A DNA stretch of 17,012 bases. Source: DAIPHL01 sp036771375. GTDB taxonomy: Bacteria; Synergistota; Synergistia; Synergistales; Synergistaceae. The stretch lies in the NCBI GenBank assembly GCA_036771375.1, contig DAIPHL010000029.1, positions 1 to 17,012 of the forward strand, given 5' to 3'. The notes under the pieces were generated by a model. It did not search any database and was not told where the DNA came from. It saw nothing but the letters and a program-made list of their open reading frames with translations. Positions 1-6,926 of this stretch are shown here, in pieces. Position 1 is the first letter of the stretch. Each line of letters opens with the position of its first letter. The position numbers and the translations under genes were made by a program.

Positions 1-1
1 G

Positions 2-121
2 GTCGGCGGGGCGGTCCTCCACAGAGTGACCCTGATTCTGATCGTCTTCTGTCTTTTGCTGGTCGGGGGGTATCTGTTCCATCTCAGACGCAGGGGAGAA
101 GGAGGGGACGGCCATTCGTAG
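2..121 (+). CDS. C-terminal end of a membrane protein (partial)
   Basis: The frame is open from the window edge and ends at TAG 119-121. The 39 visible residues hold one strongly hydrophobic helix (roughly residues 8-27, rich in V, L, I, F) followed by a basic and glycine-rich tail (LRRRGEGGDGHS). This is the usual look of a last membrane helix with a positively charged cytoplasmic end. Nothing identifies the family. The stop overlaps the proposed start of the next gene by eight bases, so the two are probably co-transcribed and translationally coupled. A partner role in cell-surface polysaccharide metabolism is possible from context only. Confidence 0.6.
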   Translation, partial: VGGAVLHRVTLILIVFCLLLVGGYLFHLRRRGEGGDGHS

Positions 122-1175
122 CCTCGCCCGGCTTCGCCCGGTTCTTCTCTCTTTCTTTGTCCTCGTGCTCTTCTTTCGTCTCGATGCGTCGGCCGAGGGA
201 AAGCTGCTTCCTCCGCGCGAAGGCGTATACCACGCCGCCCATCCCGATTTCGGCCTTCGGGGAGACCGCGTGACGAGAGAGCGCGTTCGCGCTTTCGTCA
301 CGCTCGCCGGAAGAGACATCGTCTGGTCGTTCGTCGCGTTTCACTGGGACCGGGGGATCGTTTTCCCGGTGGAGGCCTGCAGAACGCTGCACAAAGAAAA
401 GGTCGTCCCGCTTGTCGGGATCATGCCGTGGAGCTCTCTCGAACAGGGAAAACCGGAGGAAGTCTATACGCTCTCGCGGATCGCAGCGGGCGAGTTCGAC
501 GACGATCTGGCGCGATGCGCACGCGACGTCCGCTCCCTTGGTTTCCCGGTCATGATCGAGTTCGGCCCGGAGGCGAACGGGAAGTGGTTTCCCTGGAGCG
601 GTTTCTGGAACGGCGGCGCCTCCGACCACTCCGGAGAGCGAGGCGTGCCGGACGGCCCGGAGCGTTTTCGGGACGCCTACCGGCATGTCGTGGATCTCTT
701 CCGCGAAAACGGCGCGGACAACGTCACGTGGGTCTTTCATATCGCCTCGGTGCCGGGAGAAGCGTGGAATGCCGCGAGCTGCTACTATCCGGGCGACGCT
801 TGGGTGGACTGGATCGGGGCGAGCGTCTACGGAAGGCTCCGCGGCGACGCGCCGGCGAAGCCGTTCGACGATATCATGAAAAAAGTCTATCCCGGCCTGG
901 CGGCGCTGTCGGAGAAAAAGCCGGTCGCGGTCCTCGAGATGGGCGTCTCCGAGGCACACCCCCCGGGGGACAAAGCGGATTGGATGCGCGAGGCGCTGTC
1001 GTCGATCGCCTCCGGCCGCTATCCGAGGCTGAAGGCGGTCGGCTGGTGGAACAAGAGACTTCGTGCGGACGGGAGCCGCTCGTACCTCGAGATCGACTCC
1101 TCCCCGGAGAGCCTCGCCGCCTACAGGGACGGGGTTGCCCGCTTCGTCGACCGGCCGCTCTGGGGGAGCGACTAG
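114..1175 (+). CDS. Exported GH26-like glycoside hydrolase (beta-mannanase superfamily)
   Basis: The protein resembles the GH26 (beta/alpha)8 hydrolases that cleave beta-mannans and related glucans. The acid/base signature EFGPEANGKWFPWSG is present with Glu about residue 153, and the nucleophile segment AVLEMGVSE with Glu about residue 275. Other typical features are VPLVGIMPW near the N-terminus, GENxxNVTWVFH-like text (ADNVTWVFH), a DWIGASVYG strand and GWWNKR near the end. Starting at ATT 114 gives 353 residues with a clear signal peptide (RSLARLRP, then a Leu/Phe/Val core, then DASAEG). ATT is eight bases after GGAGG (101-105). The first ordinary start, GTG 165, would remove most of the signal peptide and has no ribosome binding site. 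I see the signal sequence and the motifs; the substrate is not determined. The gene is followed by a strong hairpin terminator. Confidence 0.8.
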   Translation: MRSLARLRPVLLSFFVLVLFFRLDASAEGKLLPPREGVYHAAHPDFGLRGDRVTRERVRAFVTLAGRDIVWSFVAFHWDRGIVFPVEACRTLHKEKVVPLVGIMPWSSLEQGKPEEVYTLSRIAAGEFDDDLARCARDVRSLGFPVMIEFGPEANGKWFPWSGFWNGGASDHSGERGVPDGPERFRDAYRHVVDLFRENGADNVTWVFHIASVPGEAWNAASCYYPGDAWVDWIGASVYGRLRGDAPAKPFDDIMKKVYPGLAALSEKKPVAVLEMGVSEAHPPGDKADWMREALSSIASGRYPRLKAVGWWNKRLRADGSRSYLEIDSSPESLAAYRDGVARFVDRPLWGSD

Positions 1176-1189
1176 AGGGCACAAAAAAA

Positions 1190-1231
1190 CCGAACCCCGG
1201 GAGGGGTGAAAATCTTCTCTCCGGGGTTCGG
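1190..1231. terminator. Bidirectional rho-independent terminator
   Basis: An 11-bp perfect stem pairs 1190-1200 (CCGAACCCCGG) with 1221-1231 (CCGGGGTTCGG). The loop can extend the stem with GAGGG/TTCTC-type pairing. On the minus strand it is followed by seven T residues (A-run 1183-1189 on plus), so it should stop the AOR/sulfur-carrier operon. On the plus strand the tail is only weakly T-rich (CCCTCTTTAT), but it sits just after the hydrolase stop, between convergent genes. Confidence 0.85.
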
Positions 1232-1260
1232 CCCTCTTTATCAGGGCATCGGGGGAGAGC

Positions 1261-1461
1261 CTATCCTCCGCTGATCATGTGTATGACCTGAACGTCGCTT
1301 TCATCCGGCACAGGGGTCGTGGCGTATTCGCCCCTTTTGGGGACGGGCTTCCCGTCGATCCAAACCGATATCATCCTGAACGTGAAGTTCTTCGCGTCCA
1401 GAACGTCCTGCACCGTCATCCCCTCTTTCCACGCCAGCCTGTCTCCGTTGACCGTGATCAT
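1261..1461 (-). CDS. MoaD/ThiS-family sulfur carrier protein
   Basis: This is a 66-residue beta-grasp protein that begins MITVNGDRLAWKEGMTVQDV and ends in the diagnostic Gly-Gly (HMISGG). In this family the C-terminal glycine is adenylated and thiocarboxylated to donate sulfur, as in molybdopterin or thiamine synthesis. The length matches the family. GGAGG lies about eight bases before the ATG. It is the second gene after the AOR-family oxidoreductase, 40 bases away, a pairing common in anaerobes. I infer that it serves the pterin cofactor of that enzyme. No MoaE or ThiG lies nearby, so the partner enzyme must be elsewhere. The operon ends at the hairpin at 1190-1231. Confidence 0.88.
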   Translation of the reverse strand: MITVNGDRLAWKEGMTVQDVLDAKNFTFRMISVWIDGKPVPKRGEYATTPVPDESDVQVIHMISGG

Positions 1462-1501
1462 CGCGGCAGCCTCCGTGCGTTTTTGTCTCCCGAACTCCGG
1501 A

Positions 1502-3679
1502 TCAGAACTCGTCTTCGGGCCTGAGGTGTTTTTCGAGAAGCTCGACCACGTCGGGGTAGTCGATTCCGAGGCGTTTTACCGTCGCCATCGTGGGAATGCC
1601 CTTGCGATTCCAGCCGCGGCGTTTATAGACCGCGTCCACCAGGTGCTCCCATTGCTCTCTGCGGTGTTTCTGAAGCCTTGCGATCTTCTCCTTCACGGAG
1701 AGCCCTTCCGGTTCGATGCCGGCCTCCTTCAGTTTTTCGTCGAAGTACTCCGGGCGCGCGTTCCATTCGTCCTCGAAGACCGGGCCGAGCCCCCTGCTCG
1801 GACAGTTGTGGTTCGCGCGCGTCCCCTTGCCCATCCGAAGGTTGAAGATGCGCTCGAAGTTGTAGACCTTCTCCGACATGCCGATGAGGTCTTCCTTCAC
1901 GATGTTCTTGCCCGTCACGGCGTTGTAGATGTCGACGTAGTTCTGAACGTGCTCGGGCACCTTGGCCGCCTCGATCCCGTGGTATTTGGTGTGGTTGTCC
2001 TCCGGCTCGATGTCGTTCCAGGGAAGCTTGCAGAGGCCGACCAGGGAGAACCAGAGACGGAAGTTCGGGAAGTAGAAGAGCGCCTCGGCCTTGTCCTCGA
2101 ACGTCGGAAGCTGTTTGTTGACCATATCCATGAAGATGAGCCAGGCTTCGTCGTGCTGCGGTCCCTTGAGCGTGAGGAAATAGCCTCCCCACTGCGCGAT
2201 CGACTCCTGGCAGCGGTACTCGGACGCCTCGAGGCCCTGTCCCTCCATGGCGATGTCCTCCATGATCTTCCGGTCGGCGCCGTATTTCTCGGAGAAGATC
2301 GACTTCATCTTACGGGTTCCGAGCGACACGGTCTTGGAGAACTCGTCCTCGCCGGTCGCCATTCTGTGGATGAGCTCCATGAGGTCTTGTTTGTTGCCGA
2401 ACTTCAGGTCGAGCCCTCCCGTGTCCTCCCTGTCGATCAGTCCCAGCTCGTAGCATTCGCAGACAAACGCCATCCCCGTGCCGAGGGAGATCGTGTCGAT
2501 GCCGTAGTGGTCGGCGTAGAAGTTCGCCTCGATCGTCCACTTGGGGTCGAAGATTCCGACGTTCGAGCCGAGTCCCGCCGCCGTCTCGTACTCGGGACCG
2601 TCGACGATGACCTCCTTGTCCTTCCACGGGCCGGTCGCGAGCGTAAAGGGCGGGGTCGCCTTGGCGCAGGAGAGCGAACAGCCGTACCAGCAGCCGTCCG
2701 GCAATCCCTGCGCGAAATGTTTTTTGTAGACCGTCGAGTGGATTTTGTCGATGTCGTCGTGACGCCCGAACTTGTAATTGTTGACCGGCAAAAGGTCGTA
2801 GTCGTTCATGATCTCGTTGAGATGAGCCGTCCCGATCGTGCGCATCTGGCACTGTACGTCGTCGAAGTCGCGAATTTCCTTGTGGAGCTTTGCCCCCACC
2901 TTGGTGAGCACGTTCACGTCGAACGGGTCGTTTTCCGTCCCGGAGAACTTGCTCTTCTTGACGACGAGGGCGAGCACCCCCTTGTCCCGGAGGACGGTTC
3001 CGCCGCCGCCCCGCCCGGCTTGCTTGAGGCGTGCGACCTTGCGCCTCGGGTCGTAGAAGCTGAAGTTCATGCATCCCCAATAACTGTGTCGTGCCGCCTG
3101 GCCGGAGGCGACGACGGAGACGTTCTTTTTGTCGACCTCGCTCGTCGAGAAGTATTCGTGCAGCGCTTCGGTGACGGCATAGGCGTTTTTATCCCCCGTG
3201 ATGTTGGACTCGAAGATCCGTACCTTGCCGTTGTCGCCGTCGATGAAGACGATGACCTCGCCGTTTGCCTTGCCCTGAAGCTCGAAGGCATCGAAACCGG
3301 AGAACTTGAGCAACGGAGCGAAATAACCGCCGGCGTTGCTGTTGTAGGTCTGTTCCGTGAGGGGTGAGAGAAATACGGAGTAGCATTTCCCCGCGCCGGG
3401 GTACTGGGTGATGCCGCAGATGGGGCCGCCGGAGATGACGATCTCGTTTTCCGGGTCGTCCCACTTCGATTCGGGCTTGACCGCATCCCAGAGGAGCTTG
3501 AGGCCGAAACCGCGCCCCCCTATGAACGTGTCGATCATATCGTCGCTGACCGGTCGGGACTCGAACCGATAATTGCCGTCCTTGTTTCCGAGCCCCACGT
3601 AAAGTGTCTGGCGCGTGTAGCCGCGATGAGGCCTTGCAGGAGTGTACGACCACTCTGCAAGCAATTTCATCTCTTGCAC
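1502..3679 (-). CDS. Aldehyde:ferredoxin oxidoreductase (AOR) family tungsten/molybdenum enzyme
   Basis: AOR-family enzymes carry a bis-pyranopterin W or Mo cofactor and one 4Fe-4S cluster. They oxidise aldehydes with ferredoxin, or serve as catalytic subunits such as BamB of class II benzoyl-CoA reductase. Visible N-domain blocks are FIGGRGFGLKLLWD, GGPICGITQYPGAGK, SPLTEQTYNSNAGG and QAGRGGGGTVLRDKG. Cluster cysteines are C330, C334 and C338 (DGCWYGCSLSCAK, spacing CX3CX3C) and C550 (LVGLCKLPWND). GTG 3679 is chosen because GGGAGGG ends six bases before it; ATG 3670 is the alternative and lies too far from that site. At about 725 residues it is longer than the roughly 600-residue archaeal AORs. 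The RGGGGTVLRDK and GLCKLPW text looks closer to BamB-like members, which is an impression from memory. The substrate cannot be deduced. No ferredoxin-type electron carrier gene is adjacent. Confidence 0.9.
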   Translation of the reverse strand: MQEMKLLAEWSYTPARPHRGYTRQTLYVGLGNKDGNYRFESRPVSDDMIDTFIGGRGFGLKLLWDAVKPESKWDDPENEIVISGGPICGITQYPGAGKCYSVFLSPLTEQTYNSNAGGYFAPLLKFSGFDAFELQGKANGEVIVFIDGDNGKVRIFESNITGDKNAYAVTEALHEYFSTSEVDKKNVSVVASGQAARHSYWGCMNFSFYDPRRKVARLKQAGRGGGGTVLRDKGVLALVVKKSKFSGTENDPFDVNVLTKVGAKLHKEIRDFDDVQCQMRTIGTAHLNEIMNDYDLLPVNNYKFGRHDDIDKIHSTVYKKHFAQGLPDGCWYGCSLSCAKATPPFTLATGPWKDKEVIVDGPEYETAAGLGSNVGIFDPKWTIEANFYADHYGIDTISLGTGMAFVCECYELGLIDREDTGGLDLKFGNKQDLMELIHRMATGEDEFSKTVSLGTRKMKSIFSEKYGADRKIMEDIAMEGQGLEASEYRCQESIAQWGGYFLTLKGPQHDEAWLIFMDMVNKQLPTFEDKAEALFYFPNFRLWFSLVGLCKLPWNDIEPEDNHTKYHGIEAAKVPEHVQNYVDIYNAVTGKNIVKEDLIGMSEKVYNFERIFNLRMGKGTRANHNCPSRGLGPVFEDEWNARPEYFDEKLKEAGIEPEGLSVKEKIARLQKHRREQWEHLVDAVYKRRGWNRKGIPTMATVKRLGIDYPDVVELLEKHLRPEDEF

Positions 3680-3708
3680 TTGAAACCCTCCCTGATTGTT
3701 ATAGTCGA

Positions 3709-3727
3709 GGACCTCTCCCAAAGGTCC
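3709..3727 (-). promoter_or_regulatory. Hairpin in the 5' leader of the AOR operon
   Basis: GGACCT (3709-3714) and AGGTCC (3722-3727) form a perfect 6-bp stem with a 7-base loop. It lies between the predicted promoter and the ribosome binding site of the AOR gene. There is no T tract, so it is not an obvious terminator. It may affect mRNA stability or translation. It is far too small to be a molybdenum/tungsten-cofactor riboswitch. Confidence 0.35.
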
Positions 3728-3744
3728 CCCTCCCAAAAACTATG

Positions 3745-3764
3745 TGTACATTATATCATGTATA
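3745..3764 (-). promoter_or_regulatory. Putative AOR operon promoter with overlapping inverted repeat
   Basis: On the minus strand a perfect TATAAT occurs at 3755-3750. No good -35 box is seen at 16-18 bases, which suggests an activated promoter. The -10 is embedded in an imperfect inverted repeat: TGTACAT (3745-3751) and ATGTATA (3758-3764) match at 6 of 7 positions with a 6-base spacer. That arrangement is compatible with an operator. The leader to GTG 3679 would be about 65 bases. Confidence 0.45.
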
Positions 3765-3855
3765 GGAGGGAAGAACGTGCCCGCATCGATGAAAAAAACA
3801 AAACATGAATGTGAGAGATACGACATCCCGGCCTCGGCGACGGTGCTTCGGTGTC

Positions 3856-5736
3856 TCACCAGCCGCGGCCTCCGCCGCCGCCACCTCCGCCGCCGGAGAA
3901 TCCACCGCCCCCGCCACCGCCGAAACCGCTGCTTCCGCCGAACGAGCCGGAATTGACCTTTCTGTAGTCGGATATGGACGATTCGATCCCCCTCGCAACG
4001 TGATACGGCAGGCGCATCGCCGGCCTGAACGTCCCGTAGCCTTGTCCGGGCGTCTGATCCCACGCCGGGTTGTACGAGGCTTTTTCAAGCGTCTCGCTGA
4101 AGCGGTCCGCCCAGGTCTTCGCGCAGTCGAGGGCGAAGGCGTACGGCAGAAGCGTTTCGAAAAGCTGAGGGGTCTCCTCCGGTGGATTGAGCATGGCGAG
4201 CCGATGTCGTTCGGCCGTTCCCATGTACATCGCGAGCCCGTCGAGCCGGTTTTGGATGTGGGTGCCCTCCCGAGTCCGAGCGGGCATGATGCGGTAGAAG
4301 AAGAGCGTCAGGACGACCGAGACGGCAAACCCGCCAATGATCGCGCGATCCGTTTCCAGGAGAAAGAAGAGCGCCGCGAAGAGGGGGATGAGAACGAGAA
4401 GGAACGAGCTCTTGAAGTTTTTCCCGATCCGTTTGACGAAGATCAGCAGAAAGAACGCGATCGCGGCAAACGGAACGTCGTCTCCACCGCCTCCGATGTT
4501 CGGCAACAGGCCGAGCAGGAGGAGTGGGAGGAAGAAGAGCAGTCCGGCGTAGGTATACCCCCGATTGAGGGAGAAGAATTTTTTCGCTTCCTTCGTGTAT
4601 GCCTTCCGCAGGTTTTCTCCGGCACGGTGGAAGACTTTTCCGCCTCGTCCGCTTACGTCGACGAACTCTCTGTTGTTTCCCGAGAAAAGGTCGTCGAGCA
4701 GGCGGTTCATGTGCGCCGACAGTTTGCTCCGCATCGTTGTGTCCGCAAATTGTGCGGTCGGCTCTATTCTGAGGCTTTCTTCCTCTCCCGAGAACACGAG
4801 AAATCCCTTTACGGCGAGCTGGAGAATGTCCGCGGTCAGTACCTCCGTCGAGTAGCGCATTTTGGTGAGATACCGGGCAAAGCCGGGCTCCACTCCGTCG
4901 GGAGGGTGAAAGAGCGGCACGATCACGCCATGGTCTGGGTCTTTGCCCACGAGATACCAGATGGTGAGGTAATACAGAAACAGAAGGAGCGTGAAAAAGA
5001 CCGTGAGCTCCAATCTGTTTTTCATGAGAAAGGAGGAGAGGCGCTCCCATGTGCTCGGAGCAGGCGGAAAGACGAGCCCCTTCTTCCACGCCACCGCCAC
5101 GGTGAGCCCCTCTCCGGGCGCGAGGGGACGTTTCGTGGAAAAGGTCGTGTCGTCGAGGCGTTGGTGGTTGTCTCCGCGCTCTCCGTACGCGCCGCTTGCG
5201 GCGGTGTATTGCAGGATGGGAGCGTTTTCGGGAAGGACGACCCGGAAGAGCGCGTGGTCGATGGGAAAGGCCCATTCGTTGCCGGTGACGTTCCAGTACA
5301 GCTCGTCGAGGTCGTCCCGAAACGCGATCCATCCCGCCGTCTCGTAACGGATTTCAAAGGCGTGCGGGCCTGTGTCGAGGGTCTTGTCGGGATCCCCCAG
5401 TCGTATCTCGAGGTTTCGTCCGACCCTCTCGATGCTCGATCGGGTCGGCTTCCCGTCGAGCGTCGCGGAGAGCAGTTTGAAACGTGTGCGGACGATCTGT
5501 CCGCCCGTGTTTTTGTAATCGGTGGGGAAGACGCGAATGATGCCACGCCGGATCTCTTTTCCCTCCGCGACGAACTCGATCCTCTCCGTGAAGGTCACCG
5601 TCCCGTTTTGCCTTATGTCGGCGGTGACGGCCATGCGCGTGATCCTCTCCTCCGAAGAGGCAGGCAGGGGAGAAAGCGGAATGAAGAGGATCGCAAAGAC
5701 CATGGTGACCGCGAGAAAGAGTCGTGTTCGTTTCAT
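3856..5736 (-). CDS. DUF2207-family membrane protein
   Basis: The 626-residue protein begins with a signal peptide (MKRTRLFLAVTMVFAILF, then PLPASSEE) and an exported beta-rich domain (ITRMAVTADI, then DGTVTF-like repeats). This is the layout of DUF2207 predicted membrane proteins. Transmembrane helices follow: LTVFFTLLLFLYYLTIWYL near the middle, then a cluster of four (GLLFFLPLLLLGLL, FAAIAFFLLIFV, FLLVLIPLFAALFFLL, GGFAVSVVLTLFF). The C-terminus is almost pure glycine (GFGGGGGGGFSGGGG), as is typical of the family. Function is unknown. Its divergent neighbour is LemA, a common genomic partner, so an envelope role shared with LemA is likely. ATG 5736 is chosen because it sits directly before the signal peptide. 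No clear terminator follows, although a T-rich tract lies at 3791-3803 (minus sense). Confidence 0.85.
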   Translation of the reverse strand: MKRTRLFLAVTMVFAILFIPLSPLPASSEERITRMAVTADIRQNGTVTFTERIEFVAEGKEIRRGIIRVFPTDYKNTGGQIVRTRFKLLSATLDGKPTRSSIERVGRNLEIRLGDPDKTLDTGPHAFEIRYETAGWIAFRDDLDELYWNVTGNEWAFPIDHALFRVVLPENAPILQYTAASGAYGERGDNHQRLDDTTFSTKRPLAPGEGLTVAVAWKKGLVFPPAPSTWERLSSFLMKNRLELTVFFTLLLFLYYLTIWYLVGKDPDHGVIVPLFHPPDGVEPGFARYLTKMRYSTEVLTADILQLAVKGFLVFSGEEESLRIEPTAQFADTTMRSKLSAHMNRLLDDLFSGNNREFVDVSGRGGKVFHRAGENLRKAYTKEAKKFFSLNRGYTYAGLLFFLPLLLLGLLPNIGGGGDDVPFAAIAFFLLIFVKRIGKNFKSSFLLVLIPLFAALFFLLETDRAIIGGFAVSVVLTLFFYRIMPARTREGTHIQNRLDGLAMYMGTAERHRLAMLNPPEETPQLFETLLPYAFALDCAKTWADRFSETLEKASYNPAWDQTPGQGYGTFRPAMRLPYHVARGIESSISDYRKVNSGSFGGSSGFGGGGGGGFSGGGGGGGGGRGW

Positions 5737-5817
5737 CTGTTTGAAGTTTCCACCCTTCGCGTCCGATTTTGCCTTGCCCGTACATTTTAACATCCCGCCG
5801 GGCGAAACGCGCATGCC

Positions 5818-5847
5818 TTGGAAGGAATCTCTCTCATGCGGTATAAT
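5818..5847 (+). promoter_or_regulatory. Sigma-70 type promoter of lemA
   Basis: TTGGAA (5818-5823) and TATAAT (5842-5847) are separated by 18 bases. The predicted transcript would start near 5854, about 30 bases before the lemA start codon, and include GGGAGG at 5871-5876. The divergent DUF2207 gene starts at 5736, so this 148-base interval must also hold its promoter. Only a weak TTAAAAT (minus sense, about 5786-5792) can be suggested for it. Confidence 0.65.
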
Positions 5848-5884
5848 GCCCTGTGGGCATCAAAATAGACGGGAGGTACATGCA

Positions 5885-6448
5885 ATGTCTGCGATGATTG
5901 TGTTTGGAGCGGTGCTCTTTCTTGCCGCGCTCGTCTTCATCTGGGGGGTTGCGGTCTACAACAGGCTGGTTCGGCTCTCCAACCTGAAGGACGAGGCGTG
6001 GAGCGGTGTCGACGTACAGCTTAAGCGGCGTTTCGATCTCGTGCCCAATCTCGTGGAGACGGTCAAAGGCTACGCCTCCCATGAACAGGATACCTTTCGG
6101 AGGGTGACGGAGGCAAGGGCCGCCGTCTCCGCGGCGCCGACACAGGCCGCCCGGATGGAGGCGGAGAACGTGCTTACCGCCACCCTCGGGCGCCTCTTTG
6201 CGGTTGCGGAAAGCTATCCGGAGCTCAAGGCGAACGAGAATTTCGCCGAGCTGCAGAGGGAGCTCTCGAACCTGGAGAACGAGCTTCAGATGGCGCGTCG
6301 TTACTACAACGGGACCGTGCGGGAGTTCAACGGCGCGATCCAGCTCTTTCCCGCCGTTCTGATCTCCCGCTCGCTCGGTTACAAGGAGGCCGAGTTCTTC
6401 AGCGCCGAGGAGGAAGCCCGGTCAACCCCCCAGGTCGAGTTTTCCTGA
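5885..6448 (+). CDS. lemA: LemA family protein
   Basis: The 187-residue protein has the LemA layout: a short periplasmic N-terminus, a single membrane helix (residues about 4-23, MIVFGAVLFLAALVFIWGVA), then YNRLVRLSNLKDEAWSGVDV. The hallmark segment RRFDLVPNLVETVKGYASHE follows, then a helical body (NEFAELQ-like NENFAELQRELSNLENELQM, ARRYYNGTVREFN) and the conserved FPAVLISRSLGYK. Length is normal for the family. ATG 5885 follows GGGAGG with an 8-base gap. LemA proteins are inner-membrane helical proteins of unclear function, often encoded beside DUF2207 or related Gly-rich proteins as here. The stop at 6446-6448 is followed by about 180 bases without a convincing gene. Confidence 0.93.
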   Translation: MSAMIVFGAVLFLAALVFIWGVAVYNRLVRLSNLKDEAWSGVDVQLKRRFDLVPNLVETVKGYASHEQDTFRRVTEARAAVSAAPTQAARMEAENVLTATLGRLFAVAESYPELKANENFAELQRELSNLENELQMARRYYNGTVREFNGAIQLFPAVLISRSLGYKEAEFFSAEEEARSTPQVEFS

Positions 6449-6632
6449 AATGAGCCTGGTCTTCTTCCAAGAGACGATGTCCGAGGAGGGCGGCCGCGAC
6501 GAAGTGCGAAAACAAGCGCTGGTGAGGCGACCGTCCGGTTTGCGCGCGGCCAGCCGCCGTAAATTCGTCGGGACATAATTTGAGAGACATCCGTTCTTTC
6601 GTCGGCGCGGCGTATTTTATTTCGCCGTGAGG

Positions 6633-6661
6633 TTGACACAAGTCCGGAACATCTCTATAAT
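6633..6661 (+). promoter_or_regulatory. Consensus sigma-70 promoter of the tRNA-Ala gene
   Basis: Perfect TTGACA (6633-6638) and perfect TATAAT (6656-6661) are 17 bases apart. The expected transcription start is about 10 bases before the mature tRNA. This is the ideal arrangement for a stable-RNA gene. Confidence 0.92.
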
Positions 6662-6678
6662 TCATCCGTCGTGTTACT

Positions 6679-6753
6679 GGGGCTGTGGCGCAGAGGGAGC
6701 GCGCTTCCTTGGCATGGAAGAGGTCAGGGGTTCAATTCCCCTCAGCTCCACCA
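6679..6753 (+). tRNA. tRNA-Ala(GGC)
   Basis: The full cloverleaf is visible. The acceptor stem GGGGCTG pairs with CAGCTCC and contains the G3-U70 wobble that is the identity element of alanine tRNA. The D-stem is GCGC/GCGC, the anticodon stem CTTCC/GGAAG with loop TTGGCAT (anticodon GGC at 6711-6713), and the T-stem AGGGG/CCCCT with loop TTCAATT. The 3' CCA (6751-6753) is encoded. The gene stands alone with its own promoter and terminator. Mobile-element debris begins a few hundred bases downstream, so its 3' end may have served as an integration site, but no second copy of the tRNA 3' end was found in the window. Confidence 0.97.
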
Positions 6754-6926
6754 GGAAATACCAACGGTTCAGGGCCATGCCCCCTGAGCTGTTTTTTTGT
6801 CCTCCATATGTCCTTCAAATTCTTTTTTCCACTCTCCTCTTTCACCCATTTCATGAGATCGTAACTACAAGTTGGAATCATCCTCACTCCATCATCACTA
6901 CAAGTTAAATAGACAATTTTGCTCAC
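6732..6926 (-). CDS. Possible small protein, antisense to the tRNA 3' end (uncertain)
   Basis: A 64-residue frame starts with GTG at 6926, six bases after an AAAGGAG ribosome binding site on the minus strand. The first 45 residues read like a real protein (for example SKIVYLTCSDDGVRMIP, then SYDLMKWVKEESGKKNLKDI). The end crosses the tRNA terminator and the tRNA 3' end in antisense, ending inside the T-arm, which argues against a native intact gene. It may be the front of a foreign gene cut where the element joined the tRNA. I do not recognise it. Confidence 0.25.
   Translation of the reverse strand: MSKIVYLTCSDDGVRMIPTCSYDLMKWVKEESGKKNLKDIWRTKKQLRGHGPEPLVFPGGAEGN
6766..6798 (+). terminator. 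Rho-independent terminator of the tRNA gene
   Basis: GGTTCAGGG (6766-6774) pairs with CCCTGAGCT (6782-6790), nine pairs including two G-U wobbles, around a 7-base loop. Seven T residues follow at 6792-6798. It lies 13 bases after the CCA end. Confidence 0.88.

Noticed and set aside
84..1184. Minus-strand open frame of 366 codons opposite the hydrolase
   Set aside because: No ribosome binding site or family motif, while the plus strand has both GH26 catalytic signatures.
1319..3367. Very long plus-strand open frame (682 codons) opposite the AOR gene
   Set aside because: The minus strand encodes clear AOR motifs. The antisense frame is an effect of high GC at third codon positions and shows no domain signature.
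3550..3570. GGGACTCGAACCG, resembling a tRNA T-loop on the minus strand
   Set aside because: It encodes YRFESRPVS within the AOR gene, and no acceptor, D or anticodon stems can be drawn around it.
3709..3727. Riboswitch for the molybdenum or tungsten cofactor in the AOR leader
   Set aside because: The leader is about 65 bases with a single 6-bp hairpin; the known Moco element is much larger and multi-stemmed.
3805..5790. Long plus-strand open frame (661 codons) opposite the DUF2207 gene
   Set aside because: The minus strand has a signal peptide, membrane helices and a Gly-rich tail; the plus frame is Arg/Glu-rich shadow text.
6450..6578. 42-codon plus-strand frame just after lemA (MSLVFFQETMSEEGGRDEV)
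   Set aside because: It starts two bases after the lemA stop but has no ribosome binding site of its own and an Arg-rich tail; not enough to call a gene.
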